From positions 6,508-20,930 of the forward strand of contig JALHPX010000001.1 of the NCBI GenBank assembly GCA_022842225.1: DNA of 14,423 nucleotides, read 5' to 3'. The position numbers were made by a program, and so were the translations under genes. Of the stretch, positions 1 through 7,608 are shown one piece after another; the stretch's first letter is position 1; each line of letters starts with the position of its first letter. The DNA comes from a bacterium. Lineage in GTDB: Bacteria > Bdellovibrionota > FAC87 > UBA2466. The notes beneath the pieces were generated by a model that was given only the letters and a program-made list of their open reading frames with translations, was not told the origin of the DNA and made no database searches.

Positions 1-551
1 ACTTCGCTCGATAGGTCCGTGCTCTTATCTTTGTAAACTAAGTGCGCTTGAGTGAGCTCTACTCCTAGGCGCGCGCGCGTCACGATACCCGGCAAGGATT
101 TAGGTGCTCCACCGCCTTCGGCGGGAGCGGCTTCTGTACCCTCGGCTGGTTTGGCCGCACCAGGCTTCATCAAAGTCATGACATTGAGTTTGCCCTTGGC
201 GTCCTTAATGACTTGGAGCTCGGGCTGTTTCGCCTTGAAGGTGAGAACGGGGGAACCGGAGAAGACCGAAAGAAAAGGAACATGGAAGTACACGTCCTTG
301 GCGGCCACCACCGAATTCCCCGCTTTATCTTTCAAGGAAAAGCCGTCGACCTGGACTTTAATCTGCCCCCAAAGGGAGAGCGATAATTTGCCCAGTTCGA
401 ATTTGCCGTTAATCTGTTCGTTTACTGTTTTTTCGATGTCGGGTCGGAAGCTGTCTACGTTGACGAATAGGGGAACCAGAATCGCGGCCAGCAAAAGCAG
501 AGCAAATAAACCGCCGACAATAATTCCCAGCCACTTAAGCAACTTCTTCAT
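1..551 (-). CDS. AsmA-like protein, N-terminal part (runs off the left edge)
   Basis: Reading the minus strand from ATG at 551 gives 183 codons with no stop, so the gene continues past base 1. The product starts MKKLLKWLGIIVGGLF and has one N-terminal hydrophobic anchor (about residues 7-30). The segment VNVDSFRPDIEKTVNEQING and then KFELGKLSLSLWGQIKVQV follow, the layout seen at the start of AsmA family proteins (anchor, N-D-F-R-type turn, then beta-rich repeats). An Ala/Gly/Pro-rich stretch near residues 140-155 looks like a loop. AsmA-like proteins are inner-membrane-anchored, mostly periplasmic, and linked to outer-membrane biogenesis and lipid transfer. An AGGAG motif 7 nt before the ATG supports the start. 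It lies 32 bp after the HiPIP gene on the same strand, so the two are probably co-transcribed. The open plus-strand frame over this region is a shadow. Family call is good; exact subfamily cannot be told from the N-terminus. Confidence 0.8.
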   Translation of the reverse strand, partial: MKKLLKWLGIIVGGLFALLLLAAILVPLFVNVDSFRPDIEKTVNEQINGKFELGKLSLSLWGQIKVQVDGFSLKDKAGNSVVAAKDVYFHVPFLSVFSGSPVLTFKAKQPELQVIKDAKGKLNVMTLMKPGAAKPAEGTEAAPAEGGGAPKSLPGIVTRARLGVELTQAHLVYKDKSTDLSSE

Positions 552-583
552 ACCAACTCCTAAAAACCACAAACAGACTCATA

Positions 584-1018
584 CTAAGCCGGTGCTTTAA
601 ACCAGCTCATGCAGTAACCATCCGCGGCAACAAAACCCTTTCCGGTTTCAAATAGCTGACAGGAACCCACTTTGTGTTTTCCGCCGCCCTTGATATCGAC
701 CGTAATTTCTTTTCCCGAAGCATCGACAGCCGCGGCGTACTGCATGCAGTTGTCGCAGCGTTGATCGGCTTTTTCGGTTTTGTGGACGTAGCGCAATGCC
801 TTGGCCATCGTGTCGGCTTGGCGGGTCTGTGGGGTGTCCGCACGCTTCACGTCGACGATGGCGGCTTTAGCGGCCGCCTCGGTGGTTGTAACGGTTTTCT
901 TTTTAGCGGCAGCGGCAGCTGCCGGCGCTTCGGCACTTAGCCAGCGCGAGAACCCGAGCGAAACTGCTACGGGAGTCCAGAATGCGGTTTGAATAAAACG
1001 TCTTCGAGATTGGGACAT
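584..1018 (-). CDS. High-potential iron-sulfur protein (HiPIP), Tat-exported
   Basis: A 144-residue protein. HiPIPs hold one [4Fe-4S](2+/3+) cluster and carry single electrons in the periplasm. The N-terminus SRRRFIQ followed by a hydrophobic stretch is a twin-arginine signal, as expected for a protein exported folded with its cofactor. Four cysteines fit the ligand pattern: C88-x2-C91, C120 and C136, the last in GYCMSWF. ALRYVHK near residue 77 supplies the conserved tyrosine region before the cluster. The C91-C120 gap (28 residues) is longer than in classical short HiPIPs, and an Ala/Lys/Thr-rich linker (about residues 31-53) separates signal from core. GGAGG sits 7 nt before the ATG. The AsmA-like gene follows after 32 bp and the acyl-CoA ligase lies 92 bp upstream. 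The redox partner cannot be seen here. Confident family call. Confidence 0.9.
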   Translation of the reverse strand: MSQSRRRFIQTAFWTPVAVSLGFSRWLSAEAPAAAAAAKKKTVTTTEAAAKAAIVDVKRADTPQTRQADTMAKALRYVHKTEKADQRCDNCMQYAAAVDASGKEITVDIKGGGKHKVGSCQLFETGKGFVAADGYCMSWFKAPA

Positions 1019-1110
1019 GACAAGCCTCCAGGTTGAGATTTAACGCCGCTGCATAACAACGAAGCTACGAAGAAGTACCTCGGCGCATACGTTACATCAA
1101 AAGAATAATT

Positions 1111-2790
1111 CTAGCGCAGTTCTCGCCGTAAGATCTTGCCAACTGCGGTCTTGGGAAGCGAATCCCTAAACTCTATCTGACGAGGCACTTTGTAGTTGGT
1201 CAGATTCTTACGAGCAAATTCAATGAGCTCTTCCTTGGTAACGCTCTTGTCGCGCGCGACGACAAACGCCTTTACCACTTCTCCCGAATGCCCATCTGGC
1301 AGGCCGACTACGCCGGCCTCCAATACTTTAGGATGACTGGCTAAGACCTCTTCCACCTCATTAGGATAGACCTTAAAGCCCGACACCGTGATCATGTCCT
1401 TCTGGCGGTCGACGATTTTCAGATAGCCATCCTCCGTCAGAATGCCCATATCCCCCGTGCGCAGCCATTTATCAGCGGTGATAACTTTTGCCGTCTCGTC
1501 CGGGCGATTCCAATAGCCCTGCATGACGTTGGGCCCTTTCACACAAAGCTCTCCAACCTCTCCGGCCTTGACTGGCTTTCCGGATTCGTCGCGAATCTGT
1601 ACATCTACAGACGGAAGTGGGAAGCCCACCGTGCCGGGTCTTCTCTCGCCTAACGGCGGATTTACCGAAACAACGGGCGAGCTCTCTGTCAGGCCATAGC
1701 CTTCGAGCAGAATCGATTTAGTGACCTGCTCCCAACGATCGAGCACTGGGCGCTGCAGGGCCATCGCTCCCGCGACAGAAAATTTGAGATTCGAGAGATC
1801 GAGCTTGGCGAATTCTTCGTTATTTAGCAGAGCATTGAAAAGTGTATTCACACCCGTCATGACAGAGAACTTCCATTTGCCCATCTCTTTAATGAGGCCT
1901 GGAATATCGCGCGGGTTGGTAATCAGAACGTTGTGAGTGCCGTATTTAAAGAACGCGAGCGAATTCACCGTCAGAGAAAAGATGTGATACATCGGCAGCG
2001 GCGTAATGCAGATCTCTTTGCCTTCGGTCAGGCAGGTATTTAACACCAGCCCCACCTGCTCCATGTTAGCGACGATATTTCCATGCGTCAGAATCGCGCC
2101 CTTGGAAACACCCGTGGTGCCACCGGTGTACTGCAAAAAAGCCACCGTATCTAAATTCACTTCGACTTTCTTGTAAGAGAGAGCCGAACCTTTTTTTAGC
2201 GCGTCGCGAAACGAAATCGCCTTGGGAAGACGGTATGCGGGCACCATCTTCTTCAGATGCTTGACCGCGAAATTCATGATCGTGCGCTTGGGAAATGGCA
2301 ACATGTCCGCAAGTTCGGTCACGATGACTGTCTCAATCTTGGTCTGCGGTAAAACCTCTTCGAGGTTCTTGGCAAAGTTGGCGCAGATCAAAACCGCCTT
2401 TACACCGGCGTCGTTAAATTGATGCGCCATTTCGCGCGGGGTGTAGAGCGGGTTGGTATTGACGACGATTAATCCGGCTCGTAGCGCGCCAAACGCCGCG
2501 ATCGGAAACTGCAGCAAATTGGGCAGTTGAATCGCAATGCGATCGCCCTCTTCCAATCCGGGGACACTCTGCAAGAAAGCCGCAAACGCGCGGCTCGCCG
2601 TGTCCATTTCCTTGAAGGTCATGGTGTGACCAAAATTCGAGAAGCATGGAAGCTCCGCGAATTTACGACATGTGACGTCGATAACTTCGTTTATCGACTC
2701 ATATGCATTCGGATTGATTTCGACCGCCATGTCTTTGCCGTACCACTGATGCCATGGTCGTGCGCCGACGACCGCTTTCACTGGACCCAT
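1111..2790 (-). CDS. fadD: Long-chain fatty acid--CoA ligase (AMP-forming)
   Basis: A 559-residue enzyme of the ANL adenylate-forming superfamily that activates fatty acids via acyl-AMP to acyl-CoA, the entry step to beta-oxidation and phospholipid use. Numbered from the ATG at 2790: phosphate-binding loop YTGGTTGVSKG at about 221-231, adenine-binding YGLTE at 365-369, WLRTGD with its ribose-binding Asp at 447, the fatty-acyl-CoA signature region to about residue 480, and the catalytic C-terminal lysine in TAVGKILRREL near 552. Similarity to E. coli FadD runs along the whole chain (for example LITNPRDIPGL and ITGVNTLFNALLNN-type segments), and the length matches. I chose ATG 2790 because GGGGGAG lies just before it. 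A GTG at 2853 would add 21 residues and give a GTGA overlap with the upstream Smr gene, but has no ribosome-binding site. Probably transcribed with the Smr gene. Confidence 0.93.
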   Translation of the reverse strand: MGPVKAVVGARPWHQWYGKDMAVEINPNAYESINEVIDVTCRKFAELPCFSNFGHTMTFKEMDTASRAFAAFLQSVPGLEEGDRIAIQLPNLLQFPIAAFGALRAGLIVVNTNPLYTPREMAHQFNDAGVKAVLICANFAKNLEEVLPQTKIETVIVTELADMLPFPKRTIMNFAVKHLKKMVPAYRLPKAISFRDALKKGSALSYKKVEVNLDTVAFLQYTGGTTGVSKGAILTHGNIVANMEQVGLVLNTCLTEGKEICITPLPMYHIFSLTVNSLAFFKYGTHNVLITNPRDIPGLIKEMGKWKFSVMTGVNTLFNALLNNEEFAKLDLSNLKFSVAGAMALQRPVLDRWEQVTKSILLEGYGLTESSPVVSVNPPLGERRPGTVGFPLPSVDVQIRDESGKPVKAGEVGELCVKGPNVMQGYWNRPDETAKVITADKWLRTGDMGILTEDGYLKIVDRQKDMITVSGFKVYPNEVEEVLASHPKVLEAGVVGLPDGHSGEVVKAFVVARDKSVTKEELIEFARKNLTNYKVPRQIEFRDSLPKTAVGKILRRELR

Positions 2791-2794
2791 TTTT

Positions 2795-2801
2795 CTCCCC
2801 C
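2795..2801 (-). promoter_or_regulatory. Ribosome-binding site deciding the fadD start
   Basis: GGGGGAG read on the minus strand, 4 nt before ATG at 2790. It is the only purine-rich Shine-Dalgarno-like sequence near the candidate starts, whereas the GTG at 2853 is preceded by a T-rich run. It therefore favours the shorter 559-residue protein. Confidence 0.6.
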
Positions 2802-2849
2802 ATCCCAATTCCAAACCCGATTGGATTTTTACTGAATGGGGGGACGACG

Positions 2850-3311
2850 TCACGTAGAAAAAAATACGTGGGTAACGCCTGGGTTATTTTTATCGAGTGA
2901 GTAATGCGCCGCAACACCTAGTTGGTTGAGGTGCTTGTGAACGGCCGATCGCACGCGTCCCGAACCCAAACCGTGTACAATTTCAAGCGAACCATAGCCT
3001 TCGTAGAGCGCGCGGCTCACAGCGGCGTCTAGTTCGCGAATGGAATCCTCCACCGTTTTGCCATGGAGATCGATTTTCATCTTCTTGCGCATGTCCGGAT
3101 TGCGATAATCCGGAGCCGCTTTGCGCGGGATCAGTTCATGCTTCTTCTTAGTCCCCTTGGGCAGCGCCTTTAATTCCGCTTCGGCACACTCCATACTAAA
3201 AGCACCTACGCGGACCCGGTAGATGCCGGGCCGAACTAACGCCTCAATCATGCCTTCTTTTTTAATTTTGGCGACCCAAACGAGTGCCTTTGGTTTCCAA
3301 GAACTAGCCAT
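2850..3311 (-). CDS. Smr domain protein with an N-terminal KOW-like segment
   Basis: A 153-residue protein. The C-terminal half (about 78-153) is a Smr domain: IDLHGKTVEDSIREL with the DLHG motif at 81-84, HGLGSGRVR at 113-121, and a final VTHVFF strand. Smr domains occur at the end of MutS2 and as small stand-alone proteins, and several are nucleases acting on DNA or RNA. The N-terminal part (about 8-50: VWVAKIKKEGMIEALV, then YRVRVGAFSMECAEAEL) resembles the small beta-barrel (KOW-like) segment that precedes Smr in MutS2, so the protein looks like a MutS2 tail without the ATPase; this resemblance is by eye. Start ATG 3311 has a weak AGGG upstream. The stop TGA at 2850-2852 lies 59 bp before fadD. 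A divergent LysR gene starts only 12 bp away, so each promoter must sit within or next to the other gene. Confidence 0.85.
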   Translation of the reverse strand: MASSWKPKALVWVAKIKKEGMIEALVRPGIYRVRVGAFSMECAEAELKALPKGTKKKHELIPRKAAPDYRNPDMRKKMKIDLHGKTVEDSIRELDAAVSRALYEGYGSLEIVHGLGSGRVRSAVHKHLNQLGVAAHYSLDKNNPGVTHVFFST

Positions 3312-3323
3312 TATAGTGCCCTA

Positions 3324-4250
3324 ATGCTTGAGCGTTTAAATCTCAACCAACTGCGGGTTTTTGCCGTCGTGTATCGCCACCGCAACATGACCCGTGCAGC
3401 TAAGGAACTTTATCTTACTCAGTCAGGAGTGAGCCAACATATTCGCGCGTTGGAAGAGGCCTTGGGCCAAAAATTATTTGACCGCCACCACCAACAGATC
3501 ATCCCCACCGCCGCCGCCCAAGGCTTGTACGATGGCTGCGCCCGCGGCATGGGTGAATTAGAGCAAGCGCTGTTTCGCATCTCGGGCCAAAAGCCCAGCG
3601 GGATCGTGAGAATCGGCTGTCCACCGGAATTTGGCTACAACATCCTGCTGCCGCTTTTGACTAAGTTTCAGGAACAGTTTGAGGAAGTCGTCTTTAGCAC
3701 CACCATCGGTTACGCCAAGGACATGAACGAAAGCCTCTTGGGTGGGGAATTAGACTTTGCTTTTGTCGACGATTTCTCGATGGACGCCCGAGTGGATTGC
3801 TTGCAAGTCTACGATGAAGTGATCGAGCTCTGTATCAGTCCGACACTCGCAAAAAAATTCGGCAAACCCAAGCACGCAGCGGAGTTCTACGAAAAGTTGC
3901 CGTACGTGGCCTACTTCGAACAAGAGCCAGTGCTCCGCCGCTGGTTTTCGCACCACCTGAATCAGCGCGATATCAAACTCAATGTGCGCGCTTACATGAG
4001 CGACTGCCAGAGCGTCTCACGCATGATCTTGTCTGAAGTCGGCGCCGGCGTCATCCCCCACTACTCGATGGAAAGCTGGGCGAAACAGGGGCAGCACATG
4101 GAACGCTTCAAGGGCGGTCCCACCCCCTTAATCAACCGCATCTCCCTGGCCCACCTGCCGTCTAGAACCCTCTCAATGGCAGCCACCCAGTCCATGAGCT
4201 TCCTACGGGAGCAATTGACCGGCAAAAAGCCCAAGCCCACCAAAAAGTAA
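3324..4250 (+). CDS. LysR-type transcriptional regulator
   Basis: A 308-residue protein with the standard LysR length and layout. The N-terminal winged helix-turn-helix covers about residues 7-66 (NLNQLRVFAVV, MTRAAKELYLTQSGVSQHI, EALGQKLFDR). The C-terminal two-lobed effector-binding domain runs from about 90 (GIVRIGCPPEFGYNILLPLL) to about 295, ending in a basic, proline-containing tail. These regulators bind DNA as tetramers at T-N11-A dyads and respond to a small molecule; the effector here is unknown. No Shine-Dalgarno sequence precedes ATG 3324, so translation may be leaderless or start poorly. The next ATG (3387) would cut the HTH and is less likely. The gene is divergent from the Smr gene (12 bp) and 123 bp upstream of the co-directional VWA gene. 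The dyad array in that gap makes the VWA gene, and not only the divergent Smr/fadD genes, a plausible target. Confidence 0.93.
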   Translation: MLERLNLNQLRVFAVVYRHRNMTRAAKELYLTQSGVSQHIRALEEALGQKLFDRHHQQIIPTAAAQGLYDGCARGMGELEQALFRISGQKPSGIVRIGCPPEFGYNILLPLLTKFQEQFEEVVFSTTIGYAKDMNESLLGGELDFAFVDDFSMDARVDCLQVYDEVIELCISPTLAKKFGKPKHAAEFYEKLPYVAYFEQEPVLRRWFSHHLNQRDIKLNVRAYMSDCQSVSRMILSEVGAGVIPHYSMESWAKQGQHMERFKGGPTPLINRISLAHLPSRTLSMAATQSMSFLREQLTGKKPKPTKK

Positions 4251-4264
4251 CCCGTCAACAGTCA

Positions 4265-4315
4265 TTAGCATTCCTAATGGGTGTTAATCTGATTAAATAA
4301 TTTTGGCTTATCCAA
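4265..4315 (+). promoter_or_regulatory. Array of three LysR-type dyads (T-N11-A) at 19-bp spacing
   Basis: Three 13-bp dyads lie in the gap between the LysR gene and the VWA gene: TTAG-N5-CTAA at 4265-4277 (arms extend to CATTAG/CTAATG, 4263-4279), TTAATC-T-GATTAA at 4284-4296, and TTGG-N5-CCAA at 4303-4315. Their centres are 4271, 4290 and 4309, so the step is exactly 19 bp twice. Each has T and A 12 positions apart, the classic LysR-box geometry. The last dyad could overlap a weak -35 (TTGGCT, 4303-4308) with TATTCC (4325-4330) as -10. Seen directly: the dyads and spacing. Inferred: binding by the adjacent regulator and control of the VWA gene. Confidence 0.5.
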
Positions 4316-4373
4316 CCAAATGGATATTCCTGTCCCTGTTTTGAAGAACGTAATTTTTACAGAGGACTGAAAA

Positions 4374-5978
4374 ATGAAAACCCAATCGATTACCACCTGG
4401 CTACTGGCGCTGAGCCTGCCAGCCATTTCCTTGGCTCAAACGGAGTCTAAGGTTCAAATTAACTACCGTTACAACGACGCTAAGACCGGCAAGCTGGTGA
4501 AGTCCACCGCAGCTGCTGAAGTCCCCGTCGCCGGCAAGACCTGGAACACCACCGACTCGGCAATGATCCAGACCGTGCTAGTCACCAAGCTCGCAGCGTC
4601 CCTGCAGCAAAGCGTGCAAAATTTTGAAAAAGCTTGTGAGCAACCAGATGTCCGTCCGTTTAGCGAAGACCTCAAAGGCCCACGACGTATCCTGCCTAGA
4701 CCCATTCCTAGACCGATACCGGTCCCTGAAGAAACACTGCCTGCCGATTGCTTGGCTAAACGGACGGCAATCGCCGACCAGCTTTTGACCGATGTGAAAG
4801 ATATTCAAAAACAATGGAGCGACGCGAGTCAGACTCGCCTCGCTGCGATGGAAGAAGCCGTCGATATGGCGCGCGCTTTGGCTAAGAACATGAAAGACGG
4901 AAAGGTCGCTCGCCCGCTAGGGTTGGAGAGCGGCGGCCAGTTCCGTGCTCTTTCGATGGCGTCGGGGATCGGCGCTAGTGCAAGCCTCAATGTCGGTACC
5001 GGTGGCGCGCAAGATTATGGTTACTTCCGCCGCATCGTAAAAGACGGTTATGTGCCCGCGGCAGAATCGTTTGTGATGGAAGGCTTCTTGGCGGAGTTCC
5101 CGCTTTCACTGCCCTTCACGACTTGCACCGAGGCGATTTGCATTCGCCCGGGCATCACGGTGAATCAGGATGCGTCGAAAATGTGGGTGCAGTTGGCTAT
5201 GGGATCCAACATCACTCCTGCAACGTTCAAGCGCGCGCCACTGAATCTGTCATTAGTGCTCGATATCTCCGGTTCGATGAGTGCGAATGATGGCACTGAG
5301 AAAAACCGTCTGGAGTGGGCGAAGGAAGCTATTGGCCGCGCCATCGACGCTTTAAATAGCGACGATTACGTGTCGGTGGTCATCTTCGACACCAACAGCG
5401 AAGTGCTGATGCCCGCCAGCCAAGTTTCCGACAAAGCCAAAATCATGGAAAAAGTGAAAGCGCTCAATCCCCGCGGCAGCACCAATCTGCACGCAGGACT
5501 TCAAGATGGCTTCACGCAGATTGCAAAATTCCAAGACGACTTAACGGGCTATGAAAACCGCGTGATTCTGATTTCGGATGCTTGGCTCAATACCGGCGTC
5601 ACCGAAGACTCGGCTCTCACTAAATTAGTGAGTGACTACGCAGCCGAACAAGTTGGCTTAACCGCAATCGGCTTGGGCGCGCAGTTCAATCAGAAATTTA
5701 TCGACACGGTCGCAAATAGCCGCGGCGGCAACTACGTCTACGTCCACTCGGGCAAAGACATGCTCCGCTACTTCGAATCGTTCGATTTCCTGGTAACGCC
5801 CATCGCTTACGGTCTGCGCGCCACTCTGGAAATCCAAGGTGTCGACGCTAAGTTAGTACGCGCTTACGGCATCCCAGCAAAAGCTGGGCAGACCGTGAAG
5901 GAGCTCATCAGCGTTCCTACTCTCTTCTTTAGCAACAACGGTGGAGCGATTGTTCTTGAATACGACCTTAAGAACTAA
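4374..5978 (+). CDS. Exported von Willebrand factor A (VWA) domain protein, YfbK-like
   Basis: A 534-residue protein with a Sec signal peptide (about 1-21, ending SLAQ). A helical, low-similarity region (22-190) holds a proline-rich linker (RPIPRPIPVP near 109-118) and cysteines at 88 and 126. Next comes a segment like the YfbK N-terminal region (YGYFRRIVKDGYVPAAESF, about 215-233). The VWA domain starts near 290 with the complete metal-ion-dependent adhesion site: DISGSMS at 297-303, T370 in RGSTN, and D402 in SDAW. A short tail of about 60 residues follows; classical YfbK proteins carry a longer DUF3520 tail. VWA domains bind partner proteins through a divalent cation, so a periplasmic or secreted adhesion or scaffold role fits, but the partner is unknown. 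AGAGGA lies 8 nt before ATG. It has its own terminator and is probably monocistronic, perhaps controlled by the upstream LysR protein. Confidence 0.88.
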   Translation: MKTQSITTWLLALSLPAISLAQTESKVQINYRYNDAKTGKLVKSTAAAEVPVAGKTWNTTDSAMIQTVLVTKLAASLQQSVQNFEKACEQPDVRPFSEDLKGPRRILPRPIPRPIPVPEETLPADCLAKRTAIADQLLTDVKDIQKQWSDASQTRLAAMEEAVDMARALAKNMKDGKVARPLGLESGGQFRALSMASGIGASASLNVGTGGAQDYGYFRRIVKDGYVPAAESFVMEGFLAEFPLSLPFTTCTEAICIRPGITVNQDASKMWVQLAMGSNITPATFKRAPLNLSLVLDISGSMSANDGTEKNRLEWAKEAIGRAIDALNSDDYVSVVIFDTNSEVLMPASQVSDKAKIMEKVKALNPRGSTNLHAGLQDGFTQIAKFQDDLTGYENRVILISDAWLNTGVTEDSALTKLVSDYAAEQVGLTAIGLGAQFNQKFIDTVANSRGGNYVYVHSGKDMLRYFESFDFLVTPIAYGLRATLEIQGVDAKLVRAYGIPAKAGQTVKELISVPTLFFSNNGGAIVLEYDLKN

Positions 5979-6001
5979 AGAACTCACCTAGATAAGGGAA
6001 G

Positions 6002-6044
6002 CCGAGCATTTCCACCTGTGGGTTGGGGGAGGGTGCTCGGTTTC
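6002..6044 (+). terminator. Hairpin terminator after the VWA gene
   Basis: CCGAGCA (6002-6008) pairs perfectly with TGCTCGG (6034-6040), followed by TTTCTCATTTT. The loop is long (25 nt) but can pair internally in its C-rich and G-rich parts. It sits in the 66-bp gap between the convergent genes ending at 5978 (+) and 6045 (-). The T-rich tail is on the plus strand, so it mainly serves the VWA gene. Confidence 0.65.
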
Positions 6045-7559
6045 TCATTTTACCCCTGACTGCTCTGCAATTTTGAAAAGCATTCGTTCCTGAGTATCGC
6101 CGATCTCTAACGGACGAACCCCGTTCTCATCCTGAGTAATCGGGACTAAGCCCATTATCGGGGCCGTCTCGAGACGCCTTTTCCATTCTTCATTCAGTTG
6201 CAACGCATTCCAAAGGTCCCCCTTAGACAATGTCCCATCTTGATGCAACTCGCTCAGGAGCTCCGCGTAACCGCTCCCCCTTATTTTTTCCAGGTGAGTC
6301 CGCAGTATCGGAACCTGCTCGATATTGGAAAGCTCGCCTTCGTCTGCCTGTACGTAAGCGCGAACCAAGTCCATTCGGAGCAAAGCCTCATTCTGCGCCA
6401 GGATTAGCTGGTCCACCTCTTCGTCGGTAAACGGCCGTTCGTCTCCATCAAAAATGAAGTGCTCCCCCTGATCCATTTTTCCAGCGTCCAGGATTGCGCC
6501 CATCGTGGGAGCGACAATTTTATAATACTCTCGAAAGCGCATTCTCTGGATTTCAGGTGGATCATTTTTTTGTCCTACCAAGGCATACTGATTGAACTCA
6601 TTCAGCGCGTTTAGGAGTTTGAAAGCAGCTTCTCTGGCCATCTTACGATCAAAGTGTTTCCGCTCTAAAGTGATGGGATCCTCATAGAAGCCATTGGCGA
6701 GATCCATTCGAATAGCTGCGAAACGAAAATCGCTCTCGATAATTTCATCGTATTCCGGACCATACTCCTGAACGCTGTCTCCGAGCGCCTGCTCGTCAGC
6801 AACATCAAACGCCCCGTGAAAGGCTGCCATCATGGGTTCGAACAAAAGCATCCCGTAGCCCAGCATCCTGAGTGGCACGGTCACTGGCCACGTAAGCTGC
6901 ATGTCTTTGCCCAGAAGCCGATAAGTAGCCGCTCTCACTGGCATATGAATGAGGGAGTGGAAGGTTCCCTCAAAGGGAGAAAAAGAGTAGTTCTTGCCGA
7001 CAAACACTTTGGAACCCGCCCGGAAGGGCAACTGCACCCAAAACATCGGGTGGATAAGTTCAAAATGGTGGTACCACCGATCAAAGGGTTTATCGTAGAG
7101 CGTCCAATATCCATAAGCCACCGGCTCGGGCTCATCGACTTTGCGTTCTCTCAGTAGAATCCTGACACCGCGACTTTGCTTCACTTCCCTTAGATAGCGC
7201 AGAGTGGCCTCATAGCGCTGGCGCCATACCTCTTTGCTCGCTTGCTCGCGCTCTGCGATCTCTTCAGGGCTCCTTCGTCGAAGGCGGTGATAGGCGCTAC
7301 CGAGCTGGTGATATCTCTCAAAACAGCTGGCTGCTAAAGTTTTTCGTGGGTTGGCAACTTCAGCGGCCGCCGGAGAACCGATTGCATCGTCGGCACGCGC
7401 GATGGCGCCTGACAAACTCAATGCGATTGTAAACACCAAGAATACAGCTCGCGCTGAACCGAACGTACACTTGAAGAGGCTACAAAACACGTCTTTCCAC
7501 TTAAGAATCACACGCCCCAACGCTGCAAACCCTGTTCCGCGCAGTCGTTCAGCATACAC
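6045..7559 (-). CDS. Exported protein of unknown function (about 500 residues)
   Basis: I do not recognise the family. From GTG 7559 it is 504 residues. A hydrophobic stretch at about 38-53 ending ARA-DD looks like a signal peptide with an unusually long lead-in, so the real start may be a later GTG (7511 or 7490), neither with a strong ribosome-binding site. The rest is mainly helical and charged. Notable parts are an Arg-rich segment (HRLRRRSPEEIAEREQ, about 91-106), an aromatic/His-rich block (FDRWYHHFELIHPMFW, about 159-174), a hydrophobic segment (about 222-246) that may be a membrane-associated helix, and acidic helical C-terminal regions. No catalytic motif stands out. It converges on the VWA gene and is divergent from the lipoprotein gene at 7788, with a perfect 7-bp-arm inverted repeat between them. 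A real gene is supported by length and composition; function unknown. Confidence 0.7.
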   Translation of the reverse strand: MYAERLRGTGFAALGRVILKWKDVFCSLFKCTFGSARAVFLVFTIALSLSGAIARADDAIGSPAAAEVANPRKTLAASCFERYHQLGSAYHRLRRRSPEEIAEREQASKEVWRQRYEATLRYLREVKQSRGVRILLRERKVDEPEPVAYGYWTLYDKPFDRWYHHFELIHPMFWVQLPFRAGSKVFVGKNYSFSPFEGTFHSLIHMPVRAATYRLLGKDMQLTWPVTVPLRMLGYGMLLFEPMMAAFHGAFDVADEQALGDSVQEYGPEYDEIIESDFRFAAIRMDLANGFYEDPITLERKHFDRKMAREAAFKLLNALNEFNQYALVGQKNDPPEIQRMRFREYYKIVAPTMGAILDAGKMDQGEHFIFDGDERPFTDEEVDQLILAQNEALLRMDLVRAYVQADEGELSNIEQVPILRTHLEKIRGSGYAELLSELHQDGTLSKGDLWNALQLNEEWKRRLETAPIMGLVPITQDENGVRPLEIGDTQERMLFKIAEQSGVK

Positions 7560-7608
7560 CTCCCTATTGAGCGGGACTGGTATTCACGCATAGGTGACAG
7601 GGACAACT

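Noticed and set aside
52..600. Plus-strand open frame of 182 codons
   Set aside because: It lies opposite the AsmA-like reading frame, which has a signal anchor, a ribosome-binding site and family resemblance. The plus-strand product has no recognisable feature.
1102..1112. AGAATAATTCT palindrome at the fadD stop
   Set aside because: Too short and AT-rich for a terminator, and overlapping the stop codon; likely chance.
2791..2853. GTG start for fadD at 2853 with a GTGA overlap to the Smr stop
   Set aside because: The overlap looks like translational coupling, but no ribosome-binding site precedes the GTG and the added 21 residues do not match the family. ATG 2790 has GGGGGAG before it.
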